Assembly (NCBI RefSeq): GCF_003339525.1
Contig: NZ_CP031124.1
Coordinates: 310,001 to 374,000, forward strand
Direction: 5' to 3'
From: Ephemeroptericola cinctiostellae
GTDB taxonomy: Bacteria > Pseudomonadota > Gammaproteobacteria > Burkholderiales > Burkholderiaceae
DNA length: 64,000 nucleotides
In this document: positions 10,073-18,434 of the stretch, piece by piece
How the letters are laid out: each line of letters begins with the position of its first letter
Position numbering within the stretch: the first letter of the stretch is position 1
Translations under genes and position numbers: made by a program
Notes under the pieces: model-generated
Told to the model about the DNA's origin: nothing
The model's input: the letters and a program-made list of their open reading frames with translations, nothing else
Database searches by the model: none

Positions 10073-11170
10073 ATGCCTGACAACCAAGCCCTGCAAACCG
10101 TCGATACCGAACTCGCGCCGTTGCGCGTCCAAATCGACGCCCTCGACACACAGCTCATCACCTTGCTAAATGAACGTGCCAAACTCGCACAAGCCGTCGG
10201 TCATGTGAAGCAAAAATACAAGCAACCCGTATTTCGCCCCGAGCGTGAGGCGCAGGTATTGGAAAAAATCGCCCAGCGCAACCCAGGCCCGCTGCCTTCG
10301 CATCACCTGCAAGCCCTGTGGCGTGAAGTCATGAGCGTATGCCGCGCGATGGAAGAAGCGGTCAAAGTCGCCTTCCTCGGCCCAGCAGGCACATACACCG
10401 AGCAAGCCATGGCGAAACAATTTGGCCACGCCATTCACGGCATTGATTGCAGCACCATCGACGACATTTTCCGCACGGTCGAAGCCGATGGTGCCGCTTT
10501 TGGCGTCGTCCCGATTGAAAACTCAATTGAGGGCGCGATCAACCGCACCATGGATTTGCTGCTATCCACACCATTAAAAATTTGCGGTGAAGTCTCTCTG
10601 GCGATCAACCACCATTTGCTGCAAATCACAGGCGACATGAGCGGCGTGACCACCATCGTCGCGCACCCACAAGCCTTGGCGCAATGCCACCACTGGCTCA
10701 AAGAACACTACCCGCACATCGAACAAAAACCCGTCGGCAGCAACGCCCAAGGCGCACAAATGGCGCAAAATGACCCAACCACAGCCGCCATCGCCAGCGA
10801 CATCGCAGCCGCCACATACGGCCTGCAAACCGTCACCGCAGGCATCCAAGACGACGCCAACAACCGCACGCGTTTCATCGTCATCGGCAAGCAACTGTGC
10901 GGCACCAGTCCAAACGACAAAACGTCGCTCATCCTTGCCACCCCCAACAAAGCAGGCGCACTGTACGACCTGCTCGAACCGCTCGCCAAACACGGCGTGT
11001 CGATGCTGCGATTTGAATCACGCCCCGCCAAACAAAAGGGCTGGGAATACTTTTTCTATATTGATTTTGCAGGACACATCGAACAAGCCAATGTGCAAGC
11101 GGCACTGGCTCAATTGGAAGACAACTCGGCATTTTATAAATGTTTGGGGTCGTATCCTGTGACGAGTTAA
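10073..11170 (+). CDS. pheA: Bifunctional chorismate mutase / prephenate dehydratase (P-protein)
   Basis: Converts chorismate to prephenate and then to phenylpyruvate for phenylalanine synthesis. With the start at 10073 it has 365 residues. An AroQ-type chorismate mutase domain covers about 10-95 (LRVQIDALDTQLITLLNERA). The prephenate dehydratase domain starts at about 97 with VAFLGPAGTYTEQA and includes VPIENSIEGAI. A C-terminal ACT domain (from about 284) contains the feedback motif ESRPAKQKGWEYFFYID, so phenylalanine inhibition is expected. It lies 43 bp after serC in the same operon. Confidence 0.97.
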   Translation: MPDNQALQTVDTELAPLRVQIDALDTQLITLLNERAKLAQAVGHVKQKYKQPVFRPEREAQVLEKIAQRNPGPLPSHHLQALWREVMSVCRAMEEAVKVAFLGPAGTYTEQAMAKQFGHAIHGIDCSTIDDIFRTVEADGAAFGVVPIENSIEGAINRTMDLLLSTPLKICGEVSLAINHHLLQITGDMSGVTTIVAHPQALAQCHHWLKEHYPHIEQKPVGSNAQGAQMAQNDPTTAAIASDIAAATYGLQTVTAGIQDDANNRTRFIVIGKQLCGTSPNDKTSLILATPNKAGALYDLLEPLAKHGVSMLRFESRPAKQKGWEYFFYIDFAGHIEQANVQAALAQLEDNSAFYKCLGSYPVTS

Positions 11171-11213
11171 CCTATCATATTTGACTTGTAATCAAGAAAA
11201 TCGAAAGATAAAA

Positions 11214-11657
11214 ATGTCATCCGAAATAATTGCGTCAATTGGCACTATGCTTAGCGCGCTAATTTTAGCCACAGTAAGTTATTGGTTCACAAAAAAAAGA
11301 GAACGCGAAGCCGAATTACGTCGAGAGAAACTTGAACACTACAAAGAGTTTGTAGTATCAATCAACGGAGTAATGCGCGGAAATATTAATAAAGATGGAA
11401 AGCAATCCTTTTCAATTGCTTGCAACAAATTAAATCTTATTGCCCCGCAGCCCATCATTATTGCTTTGCAGGCATTCCAACAAGAAACAGCAGACAGTAA
11501 TGTCGATAGAACTGATGATAGTAAGCACGACCGCCTGCTTTCCAATTTATTTTATGAAATGCGTAAAGACTTAGGGGTGACACCTAAAGATGATAGAGAT
11601 ACATTTAAAATTGGTCTTTGGGCTCCAAGTGAAACATCATCAAAGCTGAGCTCATAA
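11214..11657 (+). CDS. Small membrane-anchored hypothetical protein inside the aro operon
   Basis: I do not recognise a named family. The ATG at 11214 gives 147 residues. One hydrophobic helix at about 4-22 (IIASIGTMLSALILATVSYW) is followed by a charged, probably coiled-coil segment (KKREREAELRREKLEHYKEF) and a soluble domain ending near DRDTFKIGLWAP. The topology suggests a single N-terminal membrane anchor with a cytosolic domain. The sequence is visibly richer in A and T than pheA and tyrA on either side. It sits between them on the same strand, where other Burkholderiales often have hisC or nothing, so it looks like a recent insertion. A frame starting slightly upstream at 11181 is also possible. 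Confidence 0.7.
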   Translation: MSSEIIASIGTMLSALILATVSYWFTKKREREAELRREKLEHYKEFVVSINGVMRGNINKDGKQSFSIACNKLNLIAPQPIIIALQAFQQETADSNVDRTDDSKHDRLLSNLFYEMRKDLGVTPKDDRDTFKIGLWAPSETSSKLSS

Positions 11658-11706
11658 CTTTAATTTTGAAGCATGAGTATTTGCGTCTCGATCAATAAGT
11701 AAATAT

Positions 11707-12612
11707 ATGAAAACCTACATCACCCAACCTACCCCAAAAATCAACAGCCTCCTACTCATCGGCGCGGGTTTGATTGGCGGCTCCCTCACCCTCGCGCTCA
11801 AGCACGCGGGCGTGGTGCGTCACGTCATCGGCTCGGGACGCAGCGCAACGGTCATGGATGAAGCGGTGCGGCTCGGTGTGGTCGATGTGGCGGTCTATCG
11901 CGACACCCCCGAATTCATCCACGCGGTGAAAACCGCCGACGTCATCGTACTCGCCATGCCCGTGGGGCAAACGCGCGCCGTGTGTGAGCTGATCGCGCCA
12001 CACATTCAGCCTGACACCCTCATCACCGACGTGGGCAGCACAAAAACCTCCGTATACAACGATGCACATGCCGCACTCGGTGACAAAATCGCACAATTCG
12101 TTTTAGCCCACCCCATCGCAGGTCGTGAAGTCAACGGCCCCGCAGCAGCTTTGGCCGATTTATACGTCAATAAAAAAGTCATGATTTGCCCGCACGCGCA
12201 CAACCACACCGCCGACATCGACACCATCGCCGCACTGTGGCAAGCGACGGGCGCAAACGTGTATGAACTCAGCCTCGCCGCGCACGACGAAATTTTCGCC
12301 GCCGTATCGCACCTGCCGCACGTCCTCGCCTACGCGCTGATGAACCACGTCGCCGATTCGGATCTATCCACCGATAAATTCGCCATGGCAGGCGCAGGCT
12401 TTCGCGACTTCACCCGCATCGCTGCCGCCAGTCCTGAGATGTGGCGGGATGTGTGTTTGGCGAATAAAGATGCGATACTGGCGGAATTGGATGGGTATTT
12501 GAAGCATGCGCAAGAGTTACGGGAGATGATTGCTGTAGAAAATAGTGATGAAATGTTAGAGCTGTTTAAAAAAGCCAGTAGCAAACGATTGGCCTGGGGG
12601 AAAGAGAAATGA
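11707..12612 (+). CDS. tyrA: Prephenate dehydrogenase
   Basis: NAD(P)-dependent oxidative decarboxylation of prephenate to 4-hydroxyphenylpyruvate in tyrosine synthesis. Its 301 residues make the single-domain dehydrogenase type. The Rossmann motif GAGLIGGSLTLAL starts near residue 18, with DVGSTKTSV near 105, a conserved HPIAGRE near 136 and SHLPH near 205. There is no chorismate mutase fusion, consistent with the mutase lying in pheA. The last third is less GC-rich than the first. It is in the aro cluster, with AT-rich orphan genes directly upstream and downstream. Confidence 0.95.
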   Translation: MKTYITQPTPKINSLLLIGAGLIGGSLTLALKHAGVVRHVIGSGRSATVMDEAVRLGVVDVAVYRDTPEFIHAVKTADVIVLAMPVGQTRAVCELIAPHIQPDTLITDVGSTKTSVYNDAHAALGDKIAQFVLAHPIAGREVNGPAAALADLYVNKKVMICPHAHNHTADIDTIAALWQATGANVYELSLAAHDEIFAAVSHLPHVLAYALMNHVADSDLSTDKFAMAGAGFRDFTRIAAASPEMWRDVCLANKDAILAELDGYLKHAQELREMIAVENSDEMLELFKKASSKRLAWGKEK

Positions 12613-12638
12613 TTAACTATGCATTTGGGGAATATTAA

Positions 12639-13427
12639 ATGAAAAATAATTTTATTAAAATGGCTTTTGTTTTTAGTGGTTTTTTTTCAAGCATAGCTCA
12701 AGCCCAAAGTGTTGATAACAAACTTACAGGGCTTTCTGAGTTAGAGCTTATCAAGCAAAAAATTATGAGCAGCACGTCAGAAAAATTATTTTTAGGCTCA
12801 GGAATTACGCAAATCAAAGATGGTGTCGCTAAATATCGCCTTGCTCAGGGCGGATATTTTTCGTCAGGCACATCAATGAAAGGGGCAATAAGACTGTTTC
12901 AATCATGGTGCTCTGCAAACAATGGTGATTTTACTCAAGAGTCTAACAAAGTTGAGTTATCTTATTTTTTAAGCAATTTTTTATATTCAAACGTAGACGT
13001 AGATTCATTTGGCACTTTACTTTGCAAAACAAGCAAAACAAACCACACTTGGCTTTACAGTGAAAAAACCTTAAATCAAAGAACGTCATATGATGAACCT
13101 GAAAAATACATTTATGTTTTTGATGACAACGCCAGAACCGATGCTATAAATAAGGGCGTGCAGTTACGTAGCCAAAAAATTGCATTAGATGCAAGCAACT
13201 CAGAAAAGTACAAGAAGCTACAAACATGCTTGAATCAAGAAAAATCATTAGCACTAAAAAACTTAAACATTGGCTCAAAGTTGCAAGATGAAAGTTTAAT
13301 AATTGACAAGAAAAATGACATGTTTTTTGTGCAAGCGCCCCCCCTGAACACAACCTCTTGGATTTTAAAAACAGACCTTACTATGAAACAATTGGTGGAT
13401 AGTAAAAAGTGCAAATCGTTTAAATGA
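12639..13427 (+). CDS. Secreted hypothetical protein inside the aro operon
   Basis: I do not recognise a family. The 262-residue protein begins with a signal peptide (a Lys/Asn-rich start, a hydrophobic core VFSGFFSSI, and a likely cleavage site after AQA around residue 23), so it is probably periplasmic. The mature part holds four cysteines (in FQSWC, LLCK, KLQTC and SKKC) that could form two disulfides. It is notably AT-rich with long Lys/Asn/Ser stretches, unlike its neighbours. It lies 26 bp after tyrA, and its TGA overlaps an upstream ATG of aroA, so it is cotranscribed with essential genes. It looks like acquired DNA. Confidence 0.75.
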   Translation: MKNNFIKMAFVFSGFFSSIAQAQSVDNKLTGLSELELIKQKIMSSTSEKLFLGSGITQIKDGVAKYRLAQGGYFSSGTSMKGAIRLFQSWCSANNGDFTQESNKVELSYFLSNFLYSNVDVDSFGTLLCKTSKTNHTWLYSEKTLNQRTSYDEPEKYIYVFDDNARTDAINKGVQLRSQKIALDASNSEKYKKLQTCLNQEKSLALKNLNIGSKLQDESLIIDKKNDMFFVQAPPLNTTSWILKTDLTMKQLVDSKKCKSFK

Positions 13428-13435
13428 AACATATT

Positions 13436-14767
13436 ATGGAACACATCAAACTCTCCCCCGCCACCTCCGCCCGTGGCGACATTAAACTGCCTGGCTCTAA
13501 AAGTATTTCCAACCGCGTATTGCTGCTTGCAGCATTATCGGCGAAAGGCGAAACCACACATGTGCGCGACGTGCTCGATTCAGATGACACGCGCGTAATG
13601 CTGGACGCGCTCAATACACTGGGCGTGCACGTCACTCAAGTTGCTGAGCACGATTACGATGTGATCGGTACGGGCGGTGATTTTCCGAATAAGGATGCGG
13701 ATTTATTCATGGGCAATGCGGGCACGGCGATTCGTCCGTTGACGGCGGTGTTGGCATTGCAAAACGGGACGTACCATTTGCACGGTGTGCCGCGCATGCA
13801 TGAGCGGCCGATTGGCGATTTGATTGAGGCATTGCAGCAGATTGGCGTGCAGGTTGAGTACAAAGACACGGTGGGTTATCCGCCGTTTGTGCTGTCGCCC
13901 GCTCAATTGCCTACGGGTGATTTGAGCTTGTCGATCAAGGGCAATGTGTCGAGCCAGTTCCTCACTGCAGTGTTGATGGCTGCGCCGTTGTTGGCAAAAC
14001 AAACGCAACATTCAGTGACGGTGCATGTGATTGGCGAGTTGATTTCTAAGCCGTACATTGAGATCACGCTTAATTTAATGGCGCGTTTTGGCGTGAACGT
14101 GGTGCGGGATGGCTGGTCGTCGTTCACGGTGGCGGCGGATGCGGGATACACGTCGCCGAAAGAGATTTACGTTGAGGGCGATGCGTCGTCCGCCTCGTAT
14201 TTTCTCGCGCTGGGTGCACTCGGTGGCGGGCCGCTGCGCGTGACGGGCGTGGGTTTGTCGAGCATTCAGGGCGACGTGAAATTCGCCAATGCGCTACAAA
14301 TGATGGGCGCGAATGTGATGATGGGTGAGCATTGGATTGAGGTGCGCGGGATTCACCATGAAGATGACCCCGAGGAAACGCAACTCAAAGGGATCACCCT
14401 CGATTGCAATCACATTCCCGATGCGGCGATGACTTTGGCGACGGCGGCATTGTTCGCCAAAGGCACAACGACGTTGACCAACATCGCTTCGTGGCGCGTC
14501 AAAGAAACCGACCGTTTGAGCGCCATGGCGACTGAGCTGCGCAAAGTCGGTGCGACGGTCGAAGAGGGCAGCGATTACATCGTGATCACGCCACCCGCAG
14601 CAGACGGCTGGACACATGCTGAAATTGACACGTATGATGACCACCGCATGGCGATGTGCTTTTCCTTGGTGGCTTTATCAAAAGTCGGTGTGACGATCAA
14701 TGACCCCAAATGTGTGGGCAAAACCTTTCCGACGTATTTTGAGGTGTTGGCAGGCTTACTTAATTGA
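13436..14767 (+). CDS. aroA: 3-phosphoshikimate 1-carboxyvinyltransferase (EPSP synthase)
   Basis: Transfers enolpyruvate from PEP to shikimate-3-phosphate, the penultimate step to chorismate. I choose the ATG at 13436 because MEHIKLSP aligns residue for residue with the E. coli N terminus; an in-frame ATG at 13424 overlaps the previous stop by 4 bp. [10 protein letters not shown] (about 18-27) binds PEP and phosphate, [13 protein letters not shown] (about 93-105) is the second family signature, and RVKETDRL with DDHRMAM closes the C-terminal domain. The glycine in NAGTA is retained, as in the ordinary glyphosate-sensitive class. cmk and rpsA, which usually follow aroA in this order, are absent. 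Confidence 0.97.
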   Translation: MEHIKLSPATSARGDIKLPGSKSISNRVLLLAALSAKGETTHVRDVLDSDDTRVMLDALNTLGVHVTQVAEHDYDVIGTGGDFPNKDADLFMGNAGTAIRPLTAVLALQNGTYHLHGVPRMHERPIGDLIEALQQIGVQVEYKDTVGYPPFVLSPAQLPTGDLSLSIKGNVSSQFLTAVLMAAPLLAKQTQHSVTVHVIGELISKPYIEITLNLMARFGVNVVRDGWSSFTVAADAGYTSPKEIYVEGDASSASYFLALGALGGGPLRVTGVGLSSIQGDVKFANALQMMGANVMMGEHWIEVRGIHHEDDPEETQLKGITLDCNHIPDAAMTLATAALFAKGTTTLTNIASWRVKETDRLSAMATELRKVGATVEEGSDYIVITPPAADGWTHAEIDTYDDHRMAMCFSLVALSKVGVTINDPKCVGKTFPTYFEVLAGLLN

Positions 14768-14795
14768 GCACAATCCAATTAAAAAAGGGGAGCAG

Positions 14796-15212
14796 ATGAA
14801 AAAAGCAATATGGGCTGGGTTGATGGCTTGGAGCACCGCAAGTTTGGCTGCGCCTCAGGTGTTGATGGATGCGACGAATGCCTATAAAAAAGGCGGGGCG
14901 CAGTCGTTTGTCGCCACACTTTTAAAAGATTCGGTGACTTTGCAATTGGCCAACATGTCCGCCGCCGATTTGCAGCGCAGCTTTGAAAGCATTGAAACCA
15001 CCTGTGGCCCATTCACGGGCATGGATGTCGTCAGAGAAGTGGATGTTTCACCTCTGTCCAAAATGGTTTATTTTTCTTTAAATTATGGCAAATGTGCGCT
15101 GTTCAGCAATGCCCTTTTTTATAAAAGCGCCCAAGGTGAAGTGCTGGCGTCTGTGGCTGCGTACACCAACCCTTACACGGCGTGGCCTCGTTTTTTAATT
15201 GAAGGCAAGTAA
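14796..15212 (+). CDS. Small secreted hypothetical protein
   Basis: I do not recognise a family. The ATG at 14796 has a good purine-rich ribosome site (GGGGAG). The 138-residue product starts with a short signal peptide (MKKAIWAGLMAW..., cleavage likely after SLAA near residue 19). The mature domain carries two cysteines (TTCGPF and GKCALF) about 38 residues apart, which could pair in the periplasm. It lies 28 bp after aroA and 1 bp before the mutarotase gene, so it is probably in one transcript with both. No function can be inferred. Confidence 0.75.
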   Translation: MKKAIWAGLMAWSTASLAAPQVLMDATNAYKKGGAQSFVATLLKDSVTLQLANMSAADLQRSFESIETTCGPFTGMDVVREVDVSPLSKMVYFSLNYGKCALFSNALFYKSAQGEVLASVAAYTNPYTAWPRFLIEGK

Positions 15213-15213
15213 A

Positions 15214-15942
15214 ATGAACACCATCCAAGCCCAAACCTTCGGCGGTCAAATCCTCCGCGCCCACCTGCTGGGCAAAGACATATTCTACTGCCCAACTGAT
15301 TTACACCCCCCGCCCACGCCTGCGCGCGGCGGTGTGCCTGTGTTGTTCCCACAGTTCGGCACGTTGGGGGCATTGACCAAGCATGGGTTTGCCCGCACGC
15401 AGGAATGGCAGGTGTTTTCGATGCTGGAGGGGTGCGTGTCGGCGAATTTGCTGTTGACCGAGCAAGCCGATTGGCCGCATCGGGCGCAGTTGAATGTGGA
15501 TGCATCGATCGAGGATGAGCACATCGATATTTATTTTGAAGTGCGCAACGTTGGCGAGTCAGCATTTGAATGGACGGGCGGCATACACCCGTATTTTCTG
15601 GTGGGCGATGTGTTGCAAACGCGCGTTGAGGGATTACTGGAAACGCCTGTGTTGGATTTGGCAACAGTGAATCTCGCGAACACGGCGATCGATCAAGCAC
15701 ATGCGATCACCCCCGAAGTGCGCCTGTATTCGCCCAATGTGAATGTGTCTTTGACACAAGAGGGCTATGATGCGTGGCAGGTCTGGAATCCATCCGCGCA
15801 GCACCATTTGAATGACATCCCACATGCCGATTGGCAGCGCTTTTTGTGTGTTGAACCTGTGGTGTTGACACCCAAAACTTTGGCGGTCGGTGAGACTTGG
15901 GTTGGCCGCTTCACCATCACATTGATTGACGACATCAGTTGA
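15214..15942 (+). CDS. D-hexose-6-phosphate mutarotase (aldose 1-epimerase superfamily, YeaD-like)
   Basis: Expected to interconvert alpha and beta anomers of hexose-6-phosphates. The ATG at 15214 gives 242 residues. Family segments are GGVPVLFPQFG (about 36-46), HGFAR (about 54-58, catalytic His), GGIHPYF (about 122-128) and a C-terminal CVEPVVL. The glutamate in CVEP and the two histidines match the mutarotase active site. Starting one base after the upstream stop, it is presumably translationally coupled to the secreted protein before it. Confidence 0.88.
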   Translation: MNTIQAQTFGGQILRAHLLGKDIFYCPTDLHPPPTPARGGVPVLFPQFGTLGALTKHGFARTQEWQVFSMLEGCVSANLLLTEQADWPHRAQLNVDASIEDEHIDIYFEVRNVGESAFEWTGGIHPYFLVGDVLQTRVEGLLETPVLDLATVNLANTAIDQAHAITPEVRLYSPNVNVSLTQEGYDAWQVWNPSAQHHLNDIPHADWQRFLCVEPVVLTPKTLAVGETWVGRFTITLIDDIS

Positions 15943-15976
15943 TGACATCGATTGATTGAATTTTTGGCATTTATTT

Positions 15977-16513
15977 ATGGCTCTTAAGCACACAATTTTT
16001 AAAGTTGAACTGTCGATCGCAGACATGGATCGACATTATTACGAAACCCACAGTTTGACTGTGGCGCAGCACCCCTCTGAGACAGAAGAGCGCATGATGG
16101 TGCGTATTTTCGCCTTTGCGCGACATGCGCATGAGCGTTTGGTCTTTGCCAAAGGCCTGTCGGTCGACGATGAGCCCGATTTGTGGCAAAAAGATTACAC
16201 GGAAGCCATTAATTTGTGGATAGATGTGGGTTTACCCGATGAAAAACGCGTTCGTAAGGCGAGCGGACGCTCTGATGCGGTTGCAGTGTATTTGTACGGC
16301 GGCAATATCGCGGACATGTGGTGGAAAGACAATGAGTCAAAAATGAAAGCGTTGCCAAAAATTTCGGTGTTCAATTTACCCGACACTGAGCCACTCAAGC
16401 AGCTGGTCAAACGCAATATGACTTTGCAATGCACCATCCAAGACGGTGAAATGTGGCTCAGTGATGAAACCGGTGCACATTTGATTGGGGTTGAAGTGTT
16501 GCAAGGGGCATAA
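15977..16513 (+). CDS. YaeQ family protein
   Basis: This 178-residue protein belongs to the YaeQ family, a PD-(D/E)XK nuclease-like fold of unresolved cellular role that was once linked to RfaH-type transcription regulation. The ATG at 15977 gives MALKHTIFKVEL and then HPSETEERMMVR, both diagnostic of the family. Conserved stretches continue with LWQKDYTEAINLWIDVG and KASGRSDAV. The length equals the E. coli protein. It follows the mutarotase gene by 34 bp. Confidence 0.9.
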   Translation: MALKHTIFKVELSIADMDRHYYETHSLTVAQHPSETEERMMVRIFAFARHAHERLVFAKGLSVDDEPDLWQKDYTEAINLWIDVGLPDEKRVRKASGRSDAVAVYLYGGNIADMWWKDNESKMKALPKISVFNLPDTEPLKQLVKRNMTLQCTIQDGEMWLSDETGAHLIGVEVLQGA

Positions 16514-16526
16514 CTCAGAGAATGAA

Positions 16527-16889
16527 ATGACAACGACAAACTTGAGCGTCTTAACAGCATGCATCATTCAACTGGAGCAACAATTACATCATCGTCCTCT
16601 AAGTGCCCAGCTGATTTCATCGCTATTAGCCGATGATTTCACAGAGTTTGGTCAGTCAGGATGCGTATATGACAAAGCACAGGTGATGGCGTTACTCAGT
16701 ACGGCACCACCGACTCAAATCGAAAGTTCTGATTTTAAACTGCAAATTTTGTCCACCGATGCCGTTCTGTTGCGTTACCGCACTCAGCATACCCATAAAC
16801 ACAAACAAACCCTTAGAAGCTCCATTTGGCGAAATGAAAATGCGCAATGGCGCATGGTTTTTCACCAAAGCACACCCATCGTTGAGTAA
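16527..16889 (+). CDS. NTF2-like / DUF4440 family protein
   Basis: A 120-residue soluble protein with the pattern of DUF4440 (SnoaL/NTF2-like) proteins: an N-terminal helix, LLADDFTEFGQSG near 30-42, KAQVMALL, and a C-terminal sheet ending WRMVFHQSTP. The fold forms a small cone-shaped pocket; many members are uncharacterised and some act on nucleotides or drugs. It starts 13 bp after yaeQ, so it is likely in the same transcript. It is convergent with the SCO1-like gene. No specific substrate can be named. Confidence 0.75.
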   Translation: MTTTNLSVLTACIIQLEQQLHHRPLSAQLISSLLADDFTEFGQSGCVYDKAQVMALLSTAPPTQIESSDFKLQILSTDAVLLRYRTQHTHKHKQTLRSSIWRNENAQWRMVFHQSTPIVE

Positions 16890-16977
16890 TCCGAAGGGCG
16901 ATTTAGGATAAACCGCCTTTTCTTCACAGCAAAAACATCAAAATACCAGCCTGAAACCAGCCAATATCCGAGCAACA

Positions 16978-17598
16978 TCACTTCATCGCCAATAACTGCT
17001 CCACATCGTGCGCAATAACGGGGGCGGTTGTGCCGTAAGGAATGGACACACGGGTGCGACCGTCGCTGTCGATCAGGTAGGCATTCGCGCTGTGATTCAT
17101 GGTATAGAACGGCCCTGCACCCACTTTCTCATAAACGATGTTGAAATCTTTGGCGACTTTCTGCGTGCCCTCTGGACTGCTGTACGCCCCGATCACGGCG
17201 GGGTCAAATGCCGCCGCATACGCTTTCAACACTTCGGGCGTGTCGCGCTCGGGGTCAATGCTGACAAAGACAATGCGCAGGCGATCGGCATCGATTTTAT
17301 TTTTAATCAACTCTTGTTTGACCAGTTTCATTGTGCCCAGCGTGGTTGGACACACGTCTGGGCATTGCGTGAAACCAAAAAACAGTGCGGTGACTTGCTT
17401 GGGCGCGGGTGCGCTGAGCTGCACCGTGCCACCACTGGCATTTTTGAGCTCGACCTGAGTCGCGTAACCTGATCCCGTCACATTTTGATTGAGGAATTGG
17501 GGTGAAGGGCTGCATGCGCTTAGAACGAAGACACAGCTGAAGGCAATCGCTTTAAAAGCAGATAAAACAGCCCTGCGCCCCATCATGGTTGTGTTCAT
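16978..17598 (-). CDS. SCO1/SenC/PrrC family copper chaperone lipoprotein
   Basis: A thioredoxin-fold protein that delivers copper to the CuA site of cytochrome c oxidase or acts as a periplasmic thiol reductant. The start at 17598 is supported by GGAG 9 bases upstream; the frame continues further but without support. The 206 residues begin with a lipoprotein signal, lipobox LSAC. The copper-binding CPDVC pair and the distal histidine (in NHSANAY) are all present, so the metal site is intact. No oxidase genes lie nearby. It overlaps the BioC-like gene upstream by 4 bp and is probably cotranscribed with it. Confidence 0.92.
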   Translation of the reverse strand: MNTTMMGRRAVLSAFKAIAFSCVFVLSACSPSPQFLNQNVTGSGYATQVELKNASGGTVQLSAPAPKQVTALFFGFTQCPDVCPTTLGTMKLVKQELIKNKIDADRLRIVFVSIDPERDTPEVLKAYAAAFDPAVIGAYSSPEGTQKVAKDFNIVYEKVGAGPFYTMNHSANAYLIDSDGRTRVSIPYGTTAPVIAHDVEQLLAMK

Positions 17599-18434
17599 TT
17601 GTAGGTTCTCCGCTGTTCGAGTTGCGATGTTAAACTTTCCAAGGACACGGTGTGCGTGTCCGACAATTGCTTCGGTGCTCGGACTTGCCACACTTGACCA
17701 TACAGCACTTGCACACTGAGCTCACGTAAGCCTTGATCAAAAAGCTGCTGCAATTTCCCATGCCATATGCCGCGTGCATGTGCATCCATTGTGCGCAACT
17801 GTGGCAATAAAGCGTTGATGTCCTGCCACATCGTGGCGCAATCGGCATACGCCAAAGGCACGGATTCCACATCCAATACAGGCAAACCAAAACGCAAAGC
17901 CTGCAAACGCGCGCCTGCATCCATGATGTTCGGCCAGTGTGTGAGTAACTCAAGCCATTCAGGCTGCGCATTGACCAACTCAGGTAAGCCACCAGCGGCA
18001 AGATTGGCAAACAACAACACGCCGTCGTCGGCGAACCACTTCGGAAAATGCTCAAAATCACTCAGCACGTCTACTGAAGCTTCCAACGTGAGCGGCGCAA
18101 AAACAAGTTGCGCGGCGGGTTGATGGGGTTCGTTTGAAATCAATTGCGCCCATGTGATGTTGCTCACCTGCGAGCCCACGTTTAAGGTCTTTTTTAAACG
18201 CGACAACAAAGAGGGCGCTTCAGGGTGGTCACTGAGTTGCCATTGTGACAAGGGCGCATTTAAACCCTCACTGACAAAAGCTTCAGCAGGTAAAGGTGCA
18301 GGGCTGATTTCACGGATCAACGTGGGTAAAATTTTAATCGACACACTGCGCTCAATCAACCCACGCGCAACATAATGCACGAGAGCGGCGGGAATGCTGG
18401 GCTGGGCTGAGGGTGGTTTTTGAGAGGAGGGCAT
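17595..18434 (-). CDS. BioC-like methyltransferase-fold protein (divergent)
   Basis: The C-terminal half resembles the malonyl-ACP O-methyltransferase (BioC) relatives that sit beside comF in many betaproteobacteria: WFADDGVLLFANLA, GLPVLDVESV and a final VYGQVW segment. No glycine-rich SAM motif I (DLGCG type) is visible, so catalytic activity is doubtful and the protein may be degenerate or specialised. A start at 18434 gives 279 residues; its CAT start lies within the same CATG as the comF start on the other strand. Longer starts (18467, 18602) are possible because no ribosome site is clear. The gene ends inside the SCO1-like start. Confidence 0.65.
   Translation of the reverse strand: MPSSQKPPSAQPSIPAALVHYVARGLIERSVSIKILPTLIREISPAPLPAEAFVSEGLNAPLSQWQLSDHPEAPSLLSRLKKTLNVGSQVSNITWAQLISNEPHQPAAQLVFAPLTLEASVDVLSDFEHFPKWFADDGVLLFANLAAGGLPELVNAQPEWLELLTHWPNIMDAGARLQALRFGLPVLDVESVPLAYADCATMWQDINALLPQLRTMDAHARGIWHGKLQQLFDQGLRELSVQVLYGQVWQVRAPKQLSDTHTVSLESLTSQLEQRRTYK

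Noticed and set aside
11214-13427. Prophage or integrative element around the two orphan genes
   Set aside because: No integrase, attachment repeats or phage genes; only single genes between aro genes.
16893-16921. Terminator between the NTF2-like and SCO1-like genes
   Set aside because: The complementary arms (AGGGCG / CGCCTT) are short with a long loop; too weak to list.
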